From contig CAJUEC010000007.1 in NCBI GenBank assembly GCA_910585155.1, forward strand, positions 1-64,000: DNA of 64,000 bases. Direction: 5' to 3'. The DNA comes from an uncultured Oscillospiraceae bacterium (GTDB taxonomy: Bacteria; Bacillota; Clostridia; Oscillospirales; Oscillospiraceae). Under the pieces are notes generated by a model, which did no database searches, was not told the origin of the DNA, and worked only from the letters and a program-made list of their open reading frames with translations. This document shows positions 48,651 to 56,721 of the stretch, piece by piece (the first letter of the stretch is position 1; the number at the start of each line of letters is the position of its first letter). The position numbers and the translations under genes are program-made.

Positions 48651-50195
48651 TCAGGCGTATTTGGCGATGATGGCGTCCCGCTCCGCGCTGTGCCCGGCGG
48701 ACCACTGCTCCCAGTCCTGCCCCGCCTCCGCCGCCGCCCGGCCCAGCTCCACCAGCAGGGCGGGCAGGTCGGACTCCAGGATGACGGCGCACGCCTGACC
48801 GAAGCGGGCCCGGCCCGGCTGGTCGCCGCCCCCCAGGAACATGCGGAAGGCGGGCTGGGGGACCTTGTCCACCGGCTTGACGCAGCCCTGGAAGCCCATG
48901 GCCCCGGCCTGGTGGGCGGCGCAGCTGGAGGGGCAGCCGGAGATGCACACGCGGGGCAGGGCTCCGTCGGGGAGGTCCGCGGCCCGCACCGCCTCCACCG
49001 CCGCCCGGAGGGCGCTCTGGCTGTCCCGCACCCCCTGCTGGCACACCGCCGCGCCGACGCAGGCCACGCTGTGCTCAAACCGGGTCCGGGCCCCGCCGCC
49101 GGTGGCGGCCAGCACCCGTTCCGCCTCGGCGGCGGTGAGGTTGATGACATACAGCGTCTCGTCCGGGCCGATCCGCAGCTCCGCCCCCTCCATGTGCTGG
49201 AGCAGGGCGCAGAGCTGCCCCGGCTTTTCCGGGGGCAGCAGCCCGCCGATGGGGTGGTATTTCACCGCGTACAGCCCGGGCTGCTTCTGGGGGAGGGCCC
49301 GGGGGTGGCACAGGGTCTCCTCCGCCGCCTTGCCGGGGCTGGCGGGGGCCTCCGGGCGGGGCAGGTCCAGCCCGCCCTGGGCCTTGAGCTGCGCCGCCCG
49401 GTCCAACAGCGCCCGCCTCAGCCCCTCCTGGCCCAGGGTTTCCTGGAGGAAGCGGGTACGGGCCTTGGTCCGATTCTGGTAGTCGCCGTGGGCGCAGAAG
49501 ATATCGATCATGGCCCGCACGTAATACAGCACCTCTTGGGGGACAACGCGCTCCTCCACCAGCACCCCCATGGAGGGGCTGAGCGCCCCCAGCCCCCCGG
49601 CCACCCGCAGGGAGAAGGTCCCGTCCTCCCGGGCCTGGAAGCCCATGTCCCGGAAGGCGGAGTGGACGCTGTCGTCCGCGCCGTTGGAGAAGGCGATCTT
49701 CAGCTTGCGGGGCATATGGATGTCCCGGCAGATGGACAGCAGGTAGGCACTGACCGCCTCCCCCCAGGGGAGCACGTTGAAGGCCTCCCCGGGCTGGACG
49801 CCGGAAAGGGGGCTGCACATCACGTTGCGGGGGTTGTCCCCGCCGCCCCCCTTGGTATAGATGCCGCACTCCATGGCCCGTTCTATGAGGGCGGGGACCT
49901 GCTCTGCGCCCAGGTCATGGAGCTGGATGGTCTGGCAGGTGGTGAGCTTCAGCCGGCCCACCTGCTCCCGCTCCACCGCCCGGGCCAAAAAGTCCAGCCG
50001 CTCCAGGTCCAGCCGCCCGCCGGGCAGCCGCAGGCGCAGCATGTGCCGGGCGGGGTCCCGCTGGGCATAGGAGCCCATGCCGCCGGACATGCCCTTGTAG
50101 GCCCTTCGGTCCAGCTCCCCCCGGTCAAAGGCGGCGATGGCCTGCTGAAAGCCGTCGATCTCCCCGCGGAAGGTGTTTTCCCACTGCTTGTCCAT
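48651..50195 (-). CDS. siroheme-dependent nitrite/sulfite reductase family protein
   Basis: A 514-residue protein with the two-fold NirA/SiR layout: N-terminal half with REQVGRLKLTTCQTIQLHDL and NPRNVMCSPLSGV, C-terminal half with the siroheme-4Fe4S cysteines C-x5-C in VACVGAAVCQQG and C-x3-C in CISGCPSSC. It reduces nitrite or sulfite with six electrons from ferredoxin. The electron donor is not adjacent. I placed the start at ATG 50195 (AAAGGG upstream); ATG 50216 is possible and the frame to 50381 has no support. First gene of the deaminase-ABC importer operon. Confidence 0.88.
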   Translation of the reverse strand: MDKQWENTFRGEIDGFQQAIAAFDRGELDRRAYKGMSGGMGSYAQRDPARHMLRLRLPGGRLDLERLDFLARAVEREQVGRLKLTTCQTIQLHDLGAEQVPALIERAMECGIYTKGGGGDNPRNVMCSPLSGVQPGEAFNVLPWGEAVSAYLLSICRDIHMPRKLKIAFSNGADDSVHSAFRDMGFQAREDGTFSLRVAGGLGALSPSMGVLVEERVVPQEVLYYVRAMIDIFCAHGDYQNRTKARTRFLQETLGQEGLRRALLDRAAQLKAQGGLDLPRPEAPASPGKAAEETLCHPRALPQKQPGLYAVKYHPIGGLLPPEKPGQLCALLQHMEGAELRIGPDETLYVINLTAAEAERVLAATGGGARTRFEHSVACVGAAVCQQGVRDSQSALRAAVEAVRAADLPDGALPRVCISGCPSSCAAHQAGAMGFQGCVKPVDKVPQPAFRMFLGGGDQPGRARFGQACAVILESDLPALLVELGRAAAEAGQDWEQWSAGHSAERDAIIAKYA

Positions 50196-50353
50196 GAGAT
50201 GCTCAGCCCTTTCCATTCGGTATGCGCCGCTGAAAACGGCGCAAATATTTCCCAGATAGTATACCAAGAACGGAGCCGATCTACAACACCAATTTGCGAA
50301 GCTCCCCGCCGTGGCAGGCATATAATTAATTTGAAAAAATTTCACAAAACCTA

Positions 50354-50382
50354 TTGACAAATCCGGGGAGGTATCGTACAAT
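50354..50382 (+). promoter_or_regulatory. sigma-A promoter of a candidate non-coding RNA
   Basis: TTGACA (50354-50359), 17-bp spacer, TACAAT (50377-50382). No coding start with a ribosome-binding site follows. Confidence 0.8.
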
Positions 50383-50388
50383 ACAGAC

Positions 50389-50690
50389 AGAAAGGAACAG
50401 GTGAGTCCAATGTATTAACGTAGAACGCACCACTCTTTCTGCGATTGGGAAACGCAAAGTGAAACGAAGCCTCAGCTCGTTCCAAACACGCTTGCGTAAG
50501 CGAAGGAAGCCAGATTCAGTCTGAAGCTCACCATTGTTTGAGGAAACAGAAAGCAGGTAAGTTTCAAGCGAAACCCCAACGCAAATTCATCCGATAGGTC
50601 GGAAGAAAGTGAAGGTATCAGCCCTTGGACAATCAAACCCAGAAGTAAGCCCCCAGCCGCGGAGTAGGACGGTTGGGGGCTTGGTGTTGT
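50389..50690 (+). ncRNA. candidate structured non-coding RNA of about 300 nt
   Basis: The stretch between a strong promoter and an intrinsic terminator has lower GC than its surroundings and no credible ORF. Hairpins seen: CGCTTGCGTAAGCG, TTCAGTCTGAA, CCGATAGGTCGG, and the longer CTTTCTGCG ... CGCAAAG; GGTGAG near 50402 can pair with CTCACC near 50547 to close a multibranched domain. It lacks the signatures of RNase P RNA, tmRNA, SRP RNA and 6S RNA that I know. It may be one of the large Clostridia RNAs of unknown function, for example the raiA motif class, but I could not check. Confidence 0.6.
50647..50682 (+). terminator. intrinsic terminator of the candidate RNA
   Basis: AAGCCCCCAGCCG / CGGTTGGGGGCTT hairpin with a 10-base loop and a weak T-containing tail (GGTGTTGT). 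Confidence 0.75.
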
Positions 50691-50795
50691 CGGGGCAAAC
50701 TTCATATCTCTCGCTTCCGGCTTTGCCGAAAGCTCGTTCATTGCGTTGCCCCTCCTCTCCCCACAAAGCCGAAGGACGGCTTTGCGGGGACCCCG
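50690..50795. repeat. hairpin-rich repeat, copy 2
   Basis: Aligns with 37251-37352: conserved CCTCCTCTCCCCACAAAGCC and GACGGCTTTGCGGGG, with compensating changes in the first hairpin (TTCCGGC-TTT-GCCGAAAG-like here, CTTTGGCC / GGCCAAAG there). Confidence 0.75.
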
Positions 50796-50807
50796 GCAGA
50801 GCGCGGG

Positions 50808-52009
50808 GAAGCGCGGAGGCGTGCGGAGCAGCGGGCTAACTCCGGAGCGGAGGGAAAAGCCCAAGGAGGGGCCAGGGGCCCCGGATGGGTTTTCCCGCAG
50901 TCGGAGGAGTTAGAACCGCGTCGCGCAGCCGCCGCAGCGTGATCAAGAAGCGCGGAGAAGCGGACAGCGAGGGGCGCTTGGAGCGGAGCGAAGGCAAAAG
51001 CCCAAGGCCCACACAGTGGGACTGGGTTTTGCCTGAGTCGCAGCGAAAGCGCCCGAGCGCCCTGGCCGCTTCGCAGCGTGGCAGGGAAGCGCTAAGCCGT
51101 CGTGAGCAGCGCGGATGGAGCGCAGCGAAAGCAAAAGCCCAGGGCCCGCGAAGCGGGACCCGGTTTTGCTGGAGGCGGAGCGAAGCCGCGCGTCGCGAAC
51201 AGGCGCAGCGTGACAGGGAAGCGCCCCCTGCGCAGGGTGGACGGCCTCCGGCGGCCTACTTTCTCTCTCGCAAGAGAAAGTAGGCAAAGAGTGCGCATAG
51301 GGGCCTCGGCCCCTATGTACCCCAGGGGAGCAATTTACGGAGCGTGAGTGCGGCCCCTTCCGGCGCGTGAGGGTCGGGATGCGGGGCGTCCTATTAGGCT
51401 GCCGCCCGTGGGCGCGGCACTGAGAAGAAGTGGGGGCCACAGGCTGCGCCTGGGGGGTGGGTTTTTACAGCGGGGTCGTTCTGCGAATGCGCCGCGGCGA
51501 GGGAAATAGAACAGGCCGCCAAAGACGGCGGCCACTGCAAAATGCGCGGGATCTCTGTGTCCCCGATGTAAGAACCTGTATTCACAGCCGAAATCGCCGG
51601 ATGGCCGAGGGATTTTCCCGTCAGGCAAGGCGAATTTTCGCAGGAATAATTGTGTTTATTTCAAGAAAATTCAACGCCGCATGACGGGAAAAGGCCCGGT
51701 CAGATGGTGAATTGAGGTTGTGAATACAGGTTCTTACACCCCGCCCCCCAGGCGCGGAATGTGTCCTGCGCCCAGGGAATGGATTGGAGAATGGGAAGCG
51801 GCTGAGCGGCATCAATAGAGAAAGGCATTCGAAGGCCCTGCGCGCCGGAAGGGTCAAACCCCACGCCTCGTAAATTGGTCCCCCGCAATCAGGGGGTTCT
51901 CAGGGGGAGGTCCGCCTGTGAGCAAGGCCCGCGCAGCGGGCCAAAGCCGAACCGGCGGACCTCCCCCTGAGCGTGTCTTTGGGTACTTTCTGCACGAGCA
52001 GAAAGTACC
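50808..52009. repeat. long non-coding direct repeat, copy 1 (contains a fold-back element)
   Basis: About 1.2 kb without a credible gene. It begins with three GC-rich hairpin units (50808-50942, 50948-51082, 51088-51225), then a CTACTTTCTCT / AGAGAAAGTAG hairpin, a conserved block CTATTAGGCTGCCGCCCGTG, a fold-back element (51569-51736), a block starting AGGCGCGGAATGTGTCCTGC, and a closing hairpin GGTACTTTCTGC / GCAGAAAGTACC. Copy 2 at 53296-54151 has the same order with two units and no fold-back element. Both copies are in the same orientation and enclose the mreB-like gene. The remaining 52010-52105 shows nothing I recognise. Confidence 0.85.
51569..51736. mobile_element. 168-bp TA-bounded fold-back element, subfamily B, with empty site in the second long repeat
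   Basis: Flanks read CCCCGATG-TA-[element]-TA-CACCCCGCC. The corresponding place in the other long repeat (about 53873-53890) reads CCCCGATG-TA-AAACCCCGCC. The insert therefore duplicated TA. Ends AGAACCTGTATTCACAGCC and TTGTGAATACAGGTTCT. Confidence 0.92.
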
Positions 52010-52105
52010 TGCCGAAAACCCAGCCCTTCGGCGCCCGGCGGGCATTCCGACGAAAAGCCAAGACCTTCCTTATAAAAAATTAAGGTTCCAGGCGGTCAAA
52101 AAGGC

Positions 52106-52134
52106 TTGCAAAATGGGGGATTGTCTAGTATGAT
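52106..52134 (+). promoter_or_regulatory. sigma-A promoter of the mreB-like gene
   Basis: TTGCAA (52106-52111), 17-bp spacer, TATGAT (52129-52134), leaving a 5' leader of about 130 bases. Confidence 0.7.
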
Positions 52135-52271
52135 AAAGGAGTATGTTTAGAGCGGCCCGCCAAAAAGAGCGCGGGCGCAGCCGGATGTGATTAGCTAGGG
52201 CGCTTTCGGGGCAGACTTCCAGCACGGAGGAGCGCCGCCCCGGGCGCATTATATATACAGGAGTGAAAGCT

Positions 52272-53294
52272 ATGTTTGCAAGAGATATCGGCATCGATCT
52301 GGGCACCGCCAGCGTGCTGGTGTATATCAAGGACAAGGGTATTGTACTGCGGGAGCCGTCGGTGGTGGCGCTGGACAAGAACACCGGCAAGCTGCTGAAG
52401 GTGGGCACCGAGGCCCAGCAGATGCTGGGCAAGACCCCCGGCAACATTGTGGCCATCCGCCCCCTGCGGGACGGGGTGATCTCCGACTACGACATGACCG
52501 AGCGGATGCTCCGGGAGTTTATCCGCAAGGTGGCCCCGGTGCGGGTGTTCAAGCCCCGGGTGGTCATCTGCGTGCCCTCCGGCATCACCGAGGTGGAGGA
52601 GCGCGCCGTCATCGACGCGGGCATCCAGGCGGGCGCCCGGCGGGTGTACCTGATTGAGGAGCCCCTGGCCGCCGCCATCGGCGCGGGCGTGGACATCAAC
52701 CAGCCCGACGGCCACATGGTGGTGGACATCGGCGGCGGCACTGCCGACATCGCCGTGATCTCCCTGTCCGGCATCGTGGAGTCCGCCTCCATCAAGGTGG
52801 CCGGCGACGCCTTCAGCGAGGCGGTGGTCAAGTACATCCGCAAGCGGCACAACGTGCTCATCGGCGACCGCACGGCGGAGGAGCTGAAAATGACCATCGG
52901 CTGCGTGTTCCCCCGGCCTGAGGAGATCTCCATGGAGGTGAAGGGCCGCTGCCTCATGACCGGCCTGCCCCGGGTGTTCTCCGTCACCTCCAGCGAGATG
53001 ATCGAGGCCTTTGAGGAGCCCTGCTCCCGGATTCTGGAGGCCATCCACGGCGTGCTGGAGCGCACGCCCCCCGAGCTGGTGGCCGATATCTCCAGCAACG
53101 GCATCATCATGACCGGCGGCGGCTCGCTGGTCTGGGGCTTCGACAAGCTCATCGAGTCCCACACCGGCATCGAGACCTACGTGGCCGACGACGCCATCTC
53201 CTGCGTGGCCCACGGCACCGGGCGGAGCCTGGACTGGGTGAACGAGATGCAGGACGGCACCATGAACATCTCCAGGCGGCAGCAGATGTCATAA
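52272..53294 (+). CDS. mreB: MreB/Mbl-type actin-like cell-shape protein
   Basis: A 340-residue bacterial actin. Seen: phosphate-1 motif DIGIDLGTASVLVYIK, connect-1, phosphate-2 VVDIGGGTADIAVIS, the adenosine motif IIMTGGGSLVWGFDKLI, and the PLAAAIGAG helix. It polymerises under the membrane and guides peptidoglycan synthesis in rods. No mreC, mreD or rodA follows, so it is a stand-alone paralogue such as Mbl or MreBH. ATG 52272 follows CAGGAG. The gene is bounded on both sides by copies of a long direct repeat. Confidence 0.92.
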   Translation: MFARDIGIDLGTASVLVYIKDKGIVLREPSVVALDKNTGKLLKVGTEAQQMLGKTPGNIVAIRPLRDGVISDYDMTERMLREFIRKVAPVRVFKPRVVICVPSGITEVEERAVIDAGIQAGARRVYLIEEPLAAAIGAGVDINQPDGHMVVDIGGGTADIAVISLSGIVESASIKVAGDAFSEAVVKYIRKRHNVLIGDRTAEELKMTIGCVFPRPEEISMEVKGRCLMTGLPRVFSVTSSEMIEAFEEPCSRILEAIHGVLERTPPELVADISSNGIIMTGGGSLVWGFDKLIESHTGIETYVADDAISCVAHGTGRSLDWVNEMQDGTMNISRRQQMS

Positions 53295-53295
53295 A

Positions 53296-54151
53296 GAAGC
53301 GCGGAGGCGTGCGGAGCAGCGGGCTAACTCCAGAGCGGAGGGAAAAGCCCAAGGAGGGGCCAGGGGCCCCGGATGGGTTTTCCCGCAGTCGGAGGAGTTA
53401 GAGCCGCGTCGCGCAGCCGCCGCAGCGTGATCAGGAAGCGCGGAGAAGCGGACAGCGAGGGCGCTTGGAGCGGAGCGAGGGCAAAAAACCAAGATTTGCG
53501 GAGCAAATCTGTATTTTGCCCAAGTCGCAGCGAAAGCGCCCGAGCGCCCTGGCCGCTTCGCAGCGTGACAAGGAGGCGCGGCCTCCGGCGGGATACTTTC
53601 TCTCCCATGAGAGAAAGTACCCAAAGAGAATGCTTAAGGGGGAAAATGCTCGCAGGCTCGCACTTTTCCCCCCTTAAGAATCCCGTTTTTACGAGAGCGC
53701 CATTTACGGAACGTAAATGCTGACCCTTCCGGCGCGCGGTGATTGGGATGCGGGGATCCCTATTAGGCTGCCGCCCGTGGGCGCGGCACTGAGAAGAACT
53801 GGGGTCCACAGACTGCGCCTAGGGGTTCGGGTTTTGCGTCTGGACAAAATGCGCGGGGTTTCATGCGTCCCCGATGTAAAACCCCGCCGCCCAGGCGCGG
53901 AATGTGTCCTGCGCCTGCGGAATGGATTGGAGAACGGGAAGCGGCTGAGCGGCACCTATGGAGAAAGGCATTCGAAGGAAGTGTGCGCCGGAAGGGTCAT
54001 AGACCCAGCCCGTAAATTGGTCCCCCGTAGAACAGGGGGTTCTCAGGGGGAGGGCCGCCTGTGAGCAAGGCCCGCGGCGCGGGCCGCAGCCGAACCGGCG
54101 GACCTCCCCCTGAGCGTGTCTTTGGGTACTTTCTGCACGGGCAGAAAGTAC
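53296..54151. repeat. long non-coding direct repeat, copy 2
   Basis: About 860 bp directly after the mreB stop, with no credible gene. Two GC hairpin units (53296-53430 and 53437-53572), then GATACTTTCTCTCCC / GAGAGAAAGTAC hairpin, CTATTAGGCTGCCGCCCGTG, the empty TA site near 53873, AGGCGCGGAATGTGTCCTGC and the closing GGTACTTTCTGC / GCAGAAAGTACC hairpin. It parallels 50808-52009 block by block. Confidence 0.85.
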
Positions 54152-54161
54152 CACCAGATGT

Positions 54162-54191
54162 CAGGCGGACCGGATCATTCCGGCCCGCCTG
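54162..54191 (-). terminator. hairpin after the MaoC gene
   Basis: CAGGCGGACCGG / CCGGCCCGCCTG (one G-T pair), 15 bp beyond the stop; no T-run. Confidence 0.45.
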
Positions 54192-54205
54192 TTCTGCTGC
54201 GTGGG

Positions 54206-55066
54206 TCAGGCCCAGCAGACCCGGCCCTTGTCCAGGATGGCCCTGCCGTCGTCGGTCCGCGCCATGCGGAACAGGGCTGAGCCCTCCCCCTCCTCCCAGA
54301 TCTGGAGGGCGAAGCGGTCCCCGGGCATGGCCACGCTGCGGAACTGGACCTCCAGGGAGGTCAGCCGCTCCGGCTGGCCGGGGAACAGGGCCCCGATGAG
54401 CAGGCGGCAGGCGTAGCCCAGGCTGCACAGCCCGTGGACGATGGGGCGGTCAAAGCCGCTGCGTTTGGCGAACTCCGGGTCGGCGTGGAGGGGGAAGGTG
54501 TCCCCGGTGAGCCGGTAGAGCAGAGGGGCGTTCTGGGGGTAGCCGTCCTCCACGGTGAATTTGGGCGCCCCCTGGGGGATGGACACGGAGGAGGCGGGGG
54601 GCTTCTCCCCGCCGAAGCCGCCGGCGAAGCGGTTGAGGTAGCCCATGGTGTTGGTGAACAGGGCCCGGCCGGAGGCGTCCTTGGCGACGATCTCCACGTC
54701 GATCTTGGCCCCCTTCTCCCCCCGGTCATAGACGTTGCGGATGACCTTCTCGATGGTCAGCTCCCCCTCTGTGGGGATGGGGCTGTGGATGACCAGCCTG
54801 TGGTCCATGTGGAGGGTGCCCTCCTTGCGCAGCCCCTCCACCTTGCTGGTGGGCATGAGGGGCTGGTCGCCGTGGGGGTCCTTGGTGCCGAAGGTGGCCA
54901 GGCAGGGGATGACCCCAAAGGAGGGCACCGCCTTGAGGCCCTTCTCATAGACGTATTCCAGCTCCCCCTGCCCCGCGCCCACGCTCAGGTTGTAGAGGAT
55001 GATGTCCCGCCAGGTGTACTCAAATTTCTGGGTGGTGGACAGGCCCACCGCAGATTGATCCAGCAT
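54206..55066 (-). CDS. MaoC-like (R)-specific enoyl-CoA hydratase, double hot-dog type
   Basis: A 286-residue protein like the hydratase-2 domain of peroxisomal MFE-2. The N-terminal hot dog lacks catalytic residues; the C-terminal one has the hydratase-2 motif GDTFPLHADPEFAKRSGF (D189, H194) followed by PIVHGLCSLGYA. It hydrates 2-enoyl-CoA to (R)-3-hydroxyacyl-CoA. It is the last gene of the leftward acyl-CoA set, beyond a GntP permease gene and a terminator hairpin. ATG 55066 follows AAGGAGG. Confidence 0.9.
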   Translation of the reverse strand: MLDQSAVGLSTTQKFEYTWRDIILYNLSVGAGQGELEYVYEKGLKAVPSFGVIPCLATFGTKDPHGDQPLMPTSKVEGLRKEGTLHMDHRLVIHSPIPTEGELTIEKVIRNVYDRGEKGAKIDVEIVAKDASGRALFTNTMGYLNRFAGGFGGEKPPASSVSIPQGAPKFTVEDGYPQNAPLLYRLTGDTFPLHADPEFAKRSGFDRPIVHGLCSLGYACRLLIGALFPGQPERLTSLEVQFRSVAMPGDRFALQIWEEGEGSALFRMARTDDGRAILDKGRVCWA

Positions 55067-55089
55067 AGTAAAAACCTCCTTGTTCAGGG

Positions 55090-55119
55090 AAACGCCCCGC
55101 CCCGGGGGGCGGGGCGTTT
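55090..55119 (-). terminator. intrinsic terminator after GntP gene 1
   Basis: AAACGCCCCGCC / GGCGGGGCGTTT around CCGGGG, with T-tracts possible on both strands; lies between the GntP and MaoC genes. Confidence 0.8.
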
Positions 55120-55139
55120 TGTGGTTGATGGGATGGAAA

Positions 55140-56471
55140 TCAGAAGCAGATCCCCATGGCGGCCAGGATGGTGATGGCCAGGGCGGCGATCATGGGGAAC
55201 ACCACGGTGATCCACAGGTAGTGCTTGTAGATCTCGCCGATGGTGAGCTTGGAGGCGCCGGCGGCGTTGCACACACCCACGCTGTGGGGCAGGGTGTTTA
55301 GGGACAGGGCGGTGACGGTGGCCACCCGGTGGATGGCCGCGGGAGCCATGCCGGTGGCCAGGAAGCGCTCGCCAAAGGTCTCAAAGATCACGCCCACGGC
55401 GGAGGTGGACGAGCTGGTAAGGGCGGCCACGATGTTGACGCACAGGAAGATCTGGAAGGCGGGGGGCAGGAAGGCGGAGACGGTATCCAGGCCGCCCACC
55501 ACCAGGTTATAGGCGGGGCTGGCGGACACCACGCTGCCGAAGGCCACGGTGCAGCTGATCAGACAGGCGGTGACGGCGCCGGTGGGGATGCCGGAGGCCA
55601 CGCAGGGCTGGAGAATGCCCTTGAGCTGGTTCCAGAAGAGGATGATGCAGCTGAGGATGGCACAGATCATGGCCAGAACCACGGGCTGCTTCAGCACGTT
55701 CATGACCACCAGCAGCACCACGCAGGGCAGTACGCTCCGCCACAGGGGGTACTCCACGTTCTCCTGGCCGCCGATGGACTTGTCCGCGGCAATCCGGGCG
55801 CCGGTGGGCAGGAAGGTCTCGCCGGCGTCCTCAGACTTCTTCAGGGAGCGGCTGAGGTAGAGGCAGGACAGGCCGAACATGATGATGGTGGCGATGATGC
55901 CCAGGCCGGGGGCGGCCATGGCGTTGGTGCCCAGGACCTCGGTGGGGGCCAGGTTCAGCACGTCGGGCGCGCCGGGCAGGGCGCCCAGGGCGTAGGTGGC
56001 GGAGCCCAGCGCGGCCATGCCGTAGTAGTGCCAGGGGATGTCCAGCTCCTGGAACAGGTCCTTGGCAATGCCCACCATGATGAACACGCACACCAGGGAG
56101 GACACGCCGCCGTAGCACAGGATGGTGTTGATGATGGGCAGGGACAGGATGGCCCAGAATTTCTGCTCCTGAATAGGGCGCTTGCGGCACAGCCGGGCGA
56201 TCTTCACGGCGATGGACCGGGCCGCCCCGCACTCGCCCATGAGCTTGGCGAAGGTGGCGCTGAGCACGTAGGTCAGGAACCAGGTCTTGATGAAGCCGGA
56301 GAAGGCGCCGGAGAAGGTGCCGGTGAGGGCGGTGATGGGGTTTTGCGCGCTGAAGGCGGCCACAATGATGGAGGCCAGGATGGACAGGAAAATAATGTTG
56401 TAGCCCTTATAGGCCAGGAAAATAAATACGGCCAGAGCGACAAATACGCCCAAGAGGCTCAGCCATTCCAT
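55140..56471 (-). CDS. GntP-family permease (paralogue 1)
   Basis: A 443-residue, 12-14-helix organic-acid/proton symporter. Family marks: FSGAFSGFIKTWFLTYVLSATFAKLMGECGAA (seen as FIKTWFLTYVLSATFAKLM and GECGAARSIA), LPIINTILCYGGVSSLV, and the late SSSTSAVGVIFETFGERFL and LNTLPHSVGVCNAAG. GntP proteins carry gluconate-like or hydroxycarboxylic acids. ATG 56471 has only a weak AGAGAGA upstream; the longer frame to 56657 is encoded by the fold-back element. The paralogue at 59080 is more distant. Confidence 0.9.
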   Translation of the reverse strand: MEWLSLLGVFVALAVFIFLAYKGYNIIFLSILASIIVAAFSAQNPITALTGTFSGAFSGFIKTWFLTYVLSATFAKLMGECGAARSIAVKIARLCRKRPIQEQKFWAILSLPIINTILCYGGVSSLVCVFIMVGIAKDLFQELDIPWHYYGMAALGSATYALGALPGAPDVLNLAPTEVLGTNAMAAPGLGIIATIIMFGLSCLYLSRSLKKSEDAGETFLPTGARIAADKSIGGQENVEYPLWRSVLPCVVLLVVMNVLKQPVVLAMICAILSCIILFWNQLKGILQPCVASGIPTGAVTACLISCTVAFGSVVSASPAYNLVVGGLDTVSAFLPPAFQIFLCVNIVAALTSSSTSAVGVIFETFGERFLATGMAPAAIHRVATVTALSLNTLPHSVGVCNAAGASKLTIGEIYKHYLWITVVFPMIAALAITILAAMGICF

Positions 56472-56508
56472 AATTGATTCTCTCTCTTTCTCTCGTTTTT
56501 GTTTGGAC

Positions 56509-56674
56509 CAGGCGCCATTTGAAAACTGGAAATATGCCCAGGGGGGAGAGATTTTTTCGCCAGACGAAGCCAGTTTGACGCAGGAATACTTTGTGTATTC
56601 CAAGGAAAATTGGCAATGTATGGCGGAAAAAGAGCCTCCGTTTGGGCGTATTGACAATGTTCAAACAAGCCCTG
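56509..56674. mobile_element. fold-back element, subfamily A, borders mutated
   Basis: Left GGCGCCATTTGAAAACTGG, right CAATGTTCAAACAAGCCCTG, tip GGAATACTTTGTGTATTCC. TA is not retained at the ends (CAGG / CCTG), so this is an older copy. It lies between the FabK-type gene and the GntP gene. Confidence 0.78.
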
Positions 56675-56716
56675 GGTGCCGTTTGAAAACTGAAAATATG
56701 CCCAGCGGCGAGGGGG
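56675..56716. repeat. left-end remnant of a subfamily A element
   Basis: TGCCGTTTGAAAACTGAAAA + TATGCCCAGCGGCGAGG repeats the left arm of the A family and stops 5 bp from the FabK-type gene end. Confidence 0.65.
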
Positions 56717-56721
56717 GGCCG

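Noticed and set aside
50389..50690. RNase P RNA, tmRNA, SRP RNA or 6S RNA
   Set aside because: The conserved cores I would expect (for example GAGGAAAGTCC of RNase P or GGAAGGAAGC of SRP RNA) are not present, nor a tmRNA tag ORF.
51335..51628. Open frames of 60-140 codons within the repeats (for example those starting MPDGKIPRPSGDF or ending REQAQRD)
   Set aside because: They recur wherever the repeats recur because the DNA is repeated, run through palindromes, and have no ribosome-binding sites; the conservation is that of the DNA element.
50808..52009. Possible CRISPR array or tandem-repeat array
   Set aside because: Repeat units are 125-135-bp hairpins with no regular short repeats, no spacers of uniform length and no cas genes.
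50690..54151. Prophage or integrative element around mreB
   Set aside because: No integrase, tRNA attachment site, structural or mobilisation genes; only repeats and one chromosomal-type gene.
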